From assembly GCF_963924675.1 (NCBI RefSeq), contig NC_089234.1, forward strand, positions 23,675,668 through 23,739,667: a DNA stretch of 64,000 nt, read 5' to 3'. This document shows positions 60,130 to 64,000 of this stretch, in pieces (the first letter of the stretch is position 1; the number at the start of each line of letters is the position of its first letter). The notes below the pieces were generated by a model. That model was given only the letters and a program-made list of their open reading frames with translations, was not told where the DNA came from and searched no databases. This DNA is from Phocoena phocoena (Eukaryota; Chordata; Mammalia; Artiodactyla; Phocoenidae). The position numbers were made by a program, and so were the translations under genes.

Positions 60130-60420
60130 CCAAGGCTAGAGGGAGAGAGGGGAAGTGTCTAATTTCACGCTCCCATTACACACAAGCTGGATTAGAAGGA
60201 AACAAGGGAGGAGGAGGAGAGAACGGCGATTAAAGAATCAGACAATTTTAAAGTCCAAGAAACAGAGAGAGAGAAGAACCAATCAATTTCTTTTTTTTTT
60301 TTTTTTTTTGCAACAGATGTTTTGCTTGCAGTTCCGAATGTAGGAAGGATGAAATAGGAGGAGGAAGAAAAAGAAAGAGCTTAAAGGGAAGGGAGTCAGG
60401 GAAGGAGAGAGAGAGAGTCA
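60130..60420 (+). repeat. Purine-rich stretch
   Basis: Two blocks of A/G-rich sequence (60130-60280 and 60340-60420) flank a run of about 19 T at 60291-60309. No named repeat recognised. Confidence 0.6.
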
Positions 60421-60886
60421 GGTTGGTAAACAGGAAGCGAATCCCAATGCTTTCCTCCTTCATGCTTTCCTCCTTCCCAGCGTCACCATGCTCTATTCTA
60501 CCCACTGGGGATGGCAGGGTGTCCCTCTGCCTTATCCCACACCTGCAGGCATTTGTTCACCAGGAAGGCAGTGGTAATCAGGCCCATCCCTTAAGCATCT
60601 TCATCCTATTCCTTTCATAATCAGCTTCTAAAGTTCTGTTTGTTGGATGTGGGGCTAGCCAGACCAAGCACTTGAACAGCTGCTCAGGCCATGGAGCTAT
60701 TCTCTTTGCCATTGATCACAAAGACAAAAATCAATCCCCGCTAAGGAGAAAGAAGTTAAAAACAAATTGCAGGAACTGATTTCTGTTCAGACCCTCCGAC
60801 TCCCAGTTTAGGAAGAGGGTGCGTGAATCTGACTGTCACGAACATACGTCACGTGTCGCAGGCTCGTAAGCAAAATCTGGGTATAT

Positions 60887-60888
<2 letters not shown>

Positions 60889-60924
<36 letters not shown>

Positions 60925-60954
60925 CACACACGCACACACGCACACACACACACA
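60889..60954. repeat. CA repeat
   Basis: About 16 CA units, then atg and CG breaks with further CA units. Confidence 0.95.
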
Positions 60955-61284
60955 ATTTTATCTTAATTTATGCTTTTATATTATTTTATTTTTGCCTCCC
61001 AATAACTATCAGAGATGAGAATCCATCTAAATCATGAGCTCCCATGAGAAGAGGACTGGGTCTGTCTTGGGTTCACTATAAAATCTCCAAAGTGGGGCCC
61101 TATGCTTTGTGAATAGTACTAACTCCGGAAAAATTTGAGGGACAGATGGAATCAATGAATGAATGAAGTCCCCTCCTTGCTATTATTGGCTCTTTCAGTT
61201 ATGCTTATTTCTGCATAGATTTCTCACAGTATGCAATTATTTTTCTTCTTTCTTGCTTAGTTTATATATTATCTCTCTCTCTCT

Positions 61285-61400
61285 CTCACTAGACTATAAA
61301 CCCTCCCATGGCAGGAACTTTTAGATTTTGCTTTTTAATTTTTGATCTATTGCATTATCTCCATATTGAGCCCTCAGTAAATGGATGTGAAACGAAATAA
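61285..61400 (+). mobile_element. L2 tail fragment, sense
   Basis: Contains actagactataaaccctccc and catggcaggaactttt then a gagccctcagtaaatgg patch, an L2 3' end next to a CT repeat. Confidence 0.6.
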
Positions 61401-61859
61401 GGGAAGAATGATTCAGCAACTCTCTTGAGCAATTAGCTACATCCCAAATATCTTTTTTTTTTTAAAAATTCTGACATTAGAGAAATGAGTTGGGAAATAC
61501 TTCCAAACAACAGTCCCCTCTACATGTCTGACTCAATGGACTGCCCCATAGAGTGAGCAGACTTATGGAATTTTAGCATGAGAAGGGAATTTCTGGAGTC
61601 ATACAGCCCACTGCCTTCCAAACTGGATTCTATTCTAGAATTCTACAGCAATGCTTTGAGAGTGTCCATAAAAAGGTAAAGAGGAGGCTGGGTGGGTGGG
61701 GGAGCTGATACAGTCCCTCACCCTTCTTAAACTAGATCCATTCCACCTGCATCTGTTTTACATATTGGAATTCCTTGAACAATGCTGCCTGAAAAGTGGC
61801 TCCCACTGTTAAGAGCAGTAACAACAACAAAAAGTTTGAAAGCTCTACTTGGATGCCAT

Positions 61860-61965
61860 CCTTTCCTTTTGTGATAAGAAAACTGAGGTCCAGGGAGGAA
61901 AGTTAATCGCCCAAGGTCACAGAGTGAGTTACAGTGATATCAGGCTTAAACGTAGGAATACTTGC
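61860..61965 (-). repeat. MIR fragment, antisense
   Basis: Contains gataagaaaactgaggtcca and atcgcccaaggtcacagagt. Confidence 0.65.
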
Positions 61966-62234
61966 CACCCCTCCCCCACCTGCCTACTCCATTCCATGGA
62001 CACCGTCTCCTGCCATTAAAGGTCTCTTTTCTTTGGAGCACTGGCTAGTCCTGAAGTTGGACTCCTCAAGTTAATTCCCTTCTTTGGGAACTGGCTTGAG
62101 CCCTGCCTTCTCCAGGAATTGTCCTGATCATATCATGCCTCATGGGTCTCCCTCACTCCGGAAAGAAGCCTCGCATATCTTAGGTGCTTTGAGCATCACT
62201 CATGGAGACTTGTCAGGCCATCCAGTCCTACCTC

Positions 62235-62420
62235 TACATCTAAACTGAACAAAAAATGAGGACAGATACTTTGTCAGTATTGTCTACCATTATATCCCTT
62301 TCATTAAGAACAGTAATAGGAGCATATTAAGTGCTCAATAAATGATTGTTGAATGAATGAATGAATGAATGAATCAACCAATCAACAATTCTGTCTCAGA
62401 CAGCCCAGGGTATATAGTAG
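62235..62420 (+). mobile_element. L2 tail fragment, sense
   Basis: Reads aagtgctcaataaatgattg then a run of AATG units (62350-62374), the L2 3' end, followed by a second tail-like stretch, gtaggtgttcaatcaaatca. Confidence 0.7.
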
Positions 62421-63780
62421 GTGTTCAATCAAATCAACTTGATTGATCAGCCATGGCTCTGCCACTATTAATCTCCAAGAAGACCTTATTCTGGCTGACC
62501 ATGAGGGCTTTCAGAATGCTAGTCTCAAAAGTTTCCTGCAGAAATCCAAAATGTCTGTTTACCCCATTAGCTAGTGATGCAGTTAAAGGAAGAACAAGTA
62601 AAATTTTTAAAAGCTGAACCTCTGAAATGTATATTCTAGTTAGAATGGTAATGGGGAGAGAACTGCACTTAATAGTCTGCTTCTCAGTCAACAGCCCAAC
62701 TGCCTTCATTATCAGCACTGTTGTTTTTACAACAATACAATTATCTTTAATAGGAGGCCCCAGAAAAGGGATCCTGCTGGGAGCTGCGCTTAGCAGAGTG
62801 GGTGTTGGGGACTTGCTGGAACTTGGAAGAGAATGATAACAGGGAGACCTGATCGGGTCATGATGCAAGAGCTCTTCTGCATCCTGGAATGGGACACAAG
62901 AGATGCCATGCCCCGAAATACATCATGGAAATTGGATCAAGCACAGAGAGGTGTAAGGCAAGTGCAGAAGACTCGAGAAGAGTGGAGCTGGGGATGGTAA
63001 TGATGATCAGCCATGCTGCCACTCACCCCCCTTGGCACCTTAGTGATGAGTGTTTGAATAATCCTCTTAGTGTATCTGAGGGACAACTCTCAGAGGTGCG
63101 GGCATGATTACATTGTACTGAATTCCATTAAGCCTTTCTTTGGTTAATGACTGAGCAAAAGCTTCTGATCTGAAACAAAACTGAAACAGATCCTGACAAA
63201 CAGTTCACTGAGCAAGGAGTGGAGTGAGGCTTTCTTGCCCCGAATATCTACCAAGACAGGGAGAGCATCTGCCTTTTTCACTTTTACAGTCATCTGGAAA
63301 AGCTCTGGGAACACCAGCTATTCAGTGCTAATGTGAGGTCTTCAGCTTGGGGAAATGAATGAGAAATGGGTCACTGTCTTCTTTCGTCATACTTTATGAA
63401 CCCAGGCAGCCCTGAGGTCAGATCCTCCTCATGCTGACATTTATTGAGCTATACAACAAAGGGTGATTCTCTAAAAGGTCCTGAAATTCAGTTTCCCCCT
63501 TTGAAAAATAAAGATGATGCTATGTACCACACTGAGATCCTATGAAGATAAAGTAGAATAAAAAAAATAGTAAGATGCACACATGCCAGATATAAATTTG
63601 ACACTAAATAAATGTGAGGTCCTTTTCCAACAAAGACAACAATTCTTCCAATTTGCTGATGGGTGGGTAAAGATTGGTGGGGTGGCTAGGTGGAAAGAAC
63701 ATTCTGAAGAATCACTGCTTTGGAAATAGGAACTTGCAGATTTCCAAACAGCGGAAGAGATTTGAAAGTTGTGTGGCTGC

Positions 63781-64000
63781 AAAAACAGAAAGATAGATCA
63801 GTGGAACAGGATAGAAAGCCCAGAGATAAACCCACGCACATATGGACACCTTATCTTTGATAAAGGAGGCAGGAATGTACAGTGGAGAAAGGACAGCCTC
63901 TTCAATAAATGGTGCTGGGAAAACTGGACAGGTACATGTAAAAGTATGAGATTAGATCACTCCCTAACACCATACACAAAAATAAGCTCAAAATGGATTA
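63781..64000 (+). mobile_element. L1 ORF2 fragment, runs off the window
   Basis: Matches the part of L1 ORF2 with gatcagtggaacaggataga, ggtgctgggaaaactggaca and ccctaacaccatacacaaaa. It is a 5'-truncated copy whose 3' end lies beyond 64000, so length and target site cannot be judged. A stop is present early in the sense frame, so it is not intact. Confidence 0.9.

Larger units (their letters stand above)
48122..64000 (-). other. SORCS3: SORCS3 intron upstream of exon A (incomplete)
   Basis: At least 15.9 kb of intron with no further SORCS3 exon found. It has no CHR SINE, in contrast to the rest of the window, but many MIR copies, a MER5-like element at 49688, an old L1 piece at 49995, a MaLR LTR at 55876, L2 tails at 61285 and 62235, three CA/TG tracts and an L1 ORF2 fragment from 63781. 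Stretches 52940-53990, 57010-58180 and 59610-60880 hold nothing I can identify apart from purine-rich DNA near 60130-60420. Confidence 0.8.

Noticed and set aside
63781..64000. Possible coding gene at the right edge
   Set aside because: The sequence is L1 ORF2, with stops in the sense frame.
48122..64000. A further upstream SORCS3 exon
   Set aside because: I looked for a minus-strand sequence encoding something like SSLVVQDEYIFIQ ending at a GT donor and found none; a decisive answer needs a spliced alignment.
1..64000. A novel defence, secretion or biosynthetic system
   Set aside because: There is no gene cluster of any kind. Apart from SORCS3 exons the window is intronic DNA and mobile-element relics.

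Overview
This is a stretch of mammalian nuclear DNA, almost certainly from a cetacean. Ten copies of one tRNA-derived SINE with the start and body of the whale/dolphin CHR family are scattered through it, alongside artiodactyl-type L1 tails and old mammalian repeats (MIR, L2, MaLR, MER5-like). Nothing in it looks bacterial or viral in origin; the long AT-rich non-coding spans, GT-AG splice sites and poly-A-tailed retroposons are typical of a mammalian chromosome.

One gene is recognised: SORCS3, a VPS10-domain sorting receptor of the sortilin family, lying on the minus strand. Seven consecutive internal exons are visible, in transcript order A 48121-48032, B 39184-39005, C 29408-29262, D 27720-27618, E 22145-22069, F 19170-19079 and G 8601-8494. 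All have AG acceptors and GT donors, their reading phases join without a gap (797 nt, 265 complete codons plus two bases), and together they encode part of the VPS10 ten-bladed propeller domain. The first exons, promoter and signal peptide lie beyond position 64000. The rest of the propeller, the 10CC region, PKD domain, membrane segment and tail lie below position 1.

Layout: 48122-64000 is intron upstream of exon A, rich in MIR and holding one MaLR LTR and an L1 ORF2 fragment running off the right end. 39185-48031 is intron with three CHR SINEs and a long antisense L2. 29409-39004 is intron with an old L1 interrupted by a CHR SINE, a DNA transposon fossil, a second SINE and a young L1 3' end. 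27721-29261 is the shortest intron and nearly free of recognisable repeats. 22146-27617, 19171-22068 and 8602-19078 are introns with SINEs, L2, L1 tails and simple repeats. 1-8493 is the start of the intron after exon G.

I found no second gene, no RNA gene, no CpG island and no undescribed genetic system. Most of the longest open frames lie in SINE sequence. What merits a second look is the retroposon history (long versus short CHR forms, nested insertions, target-site duplications), two alternating TG/CG tracts, old SINEs abutting SORCS3 exons, and one short unexplained open frame at 54721-54915.
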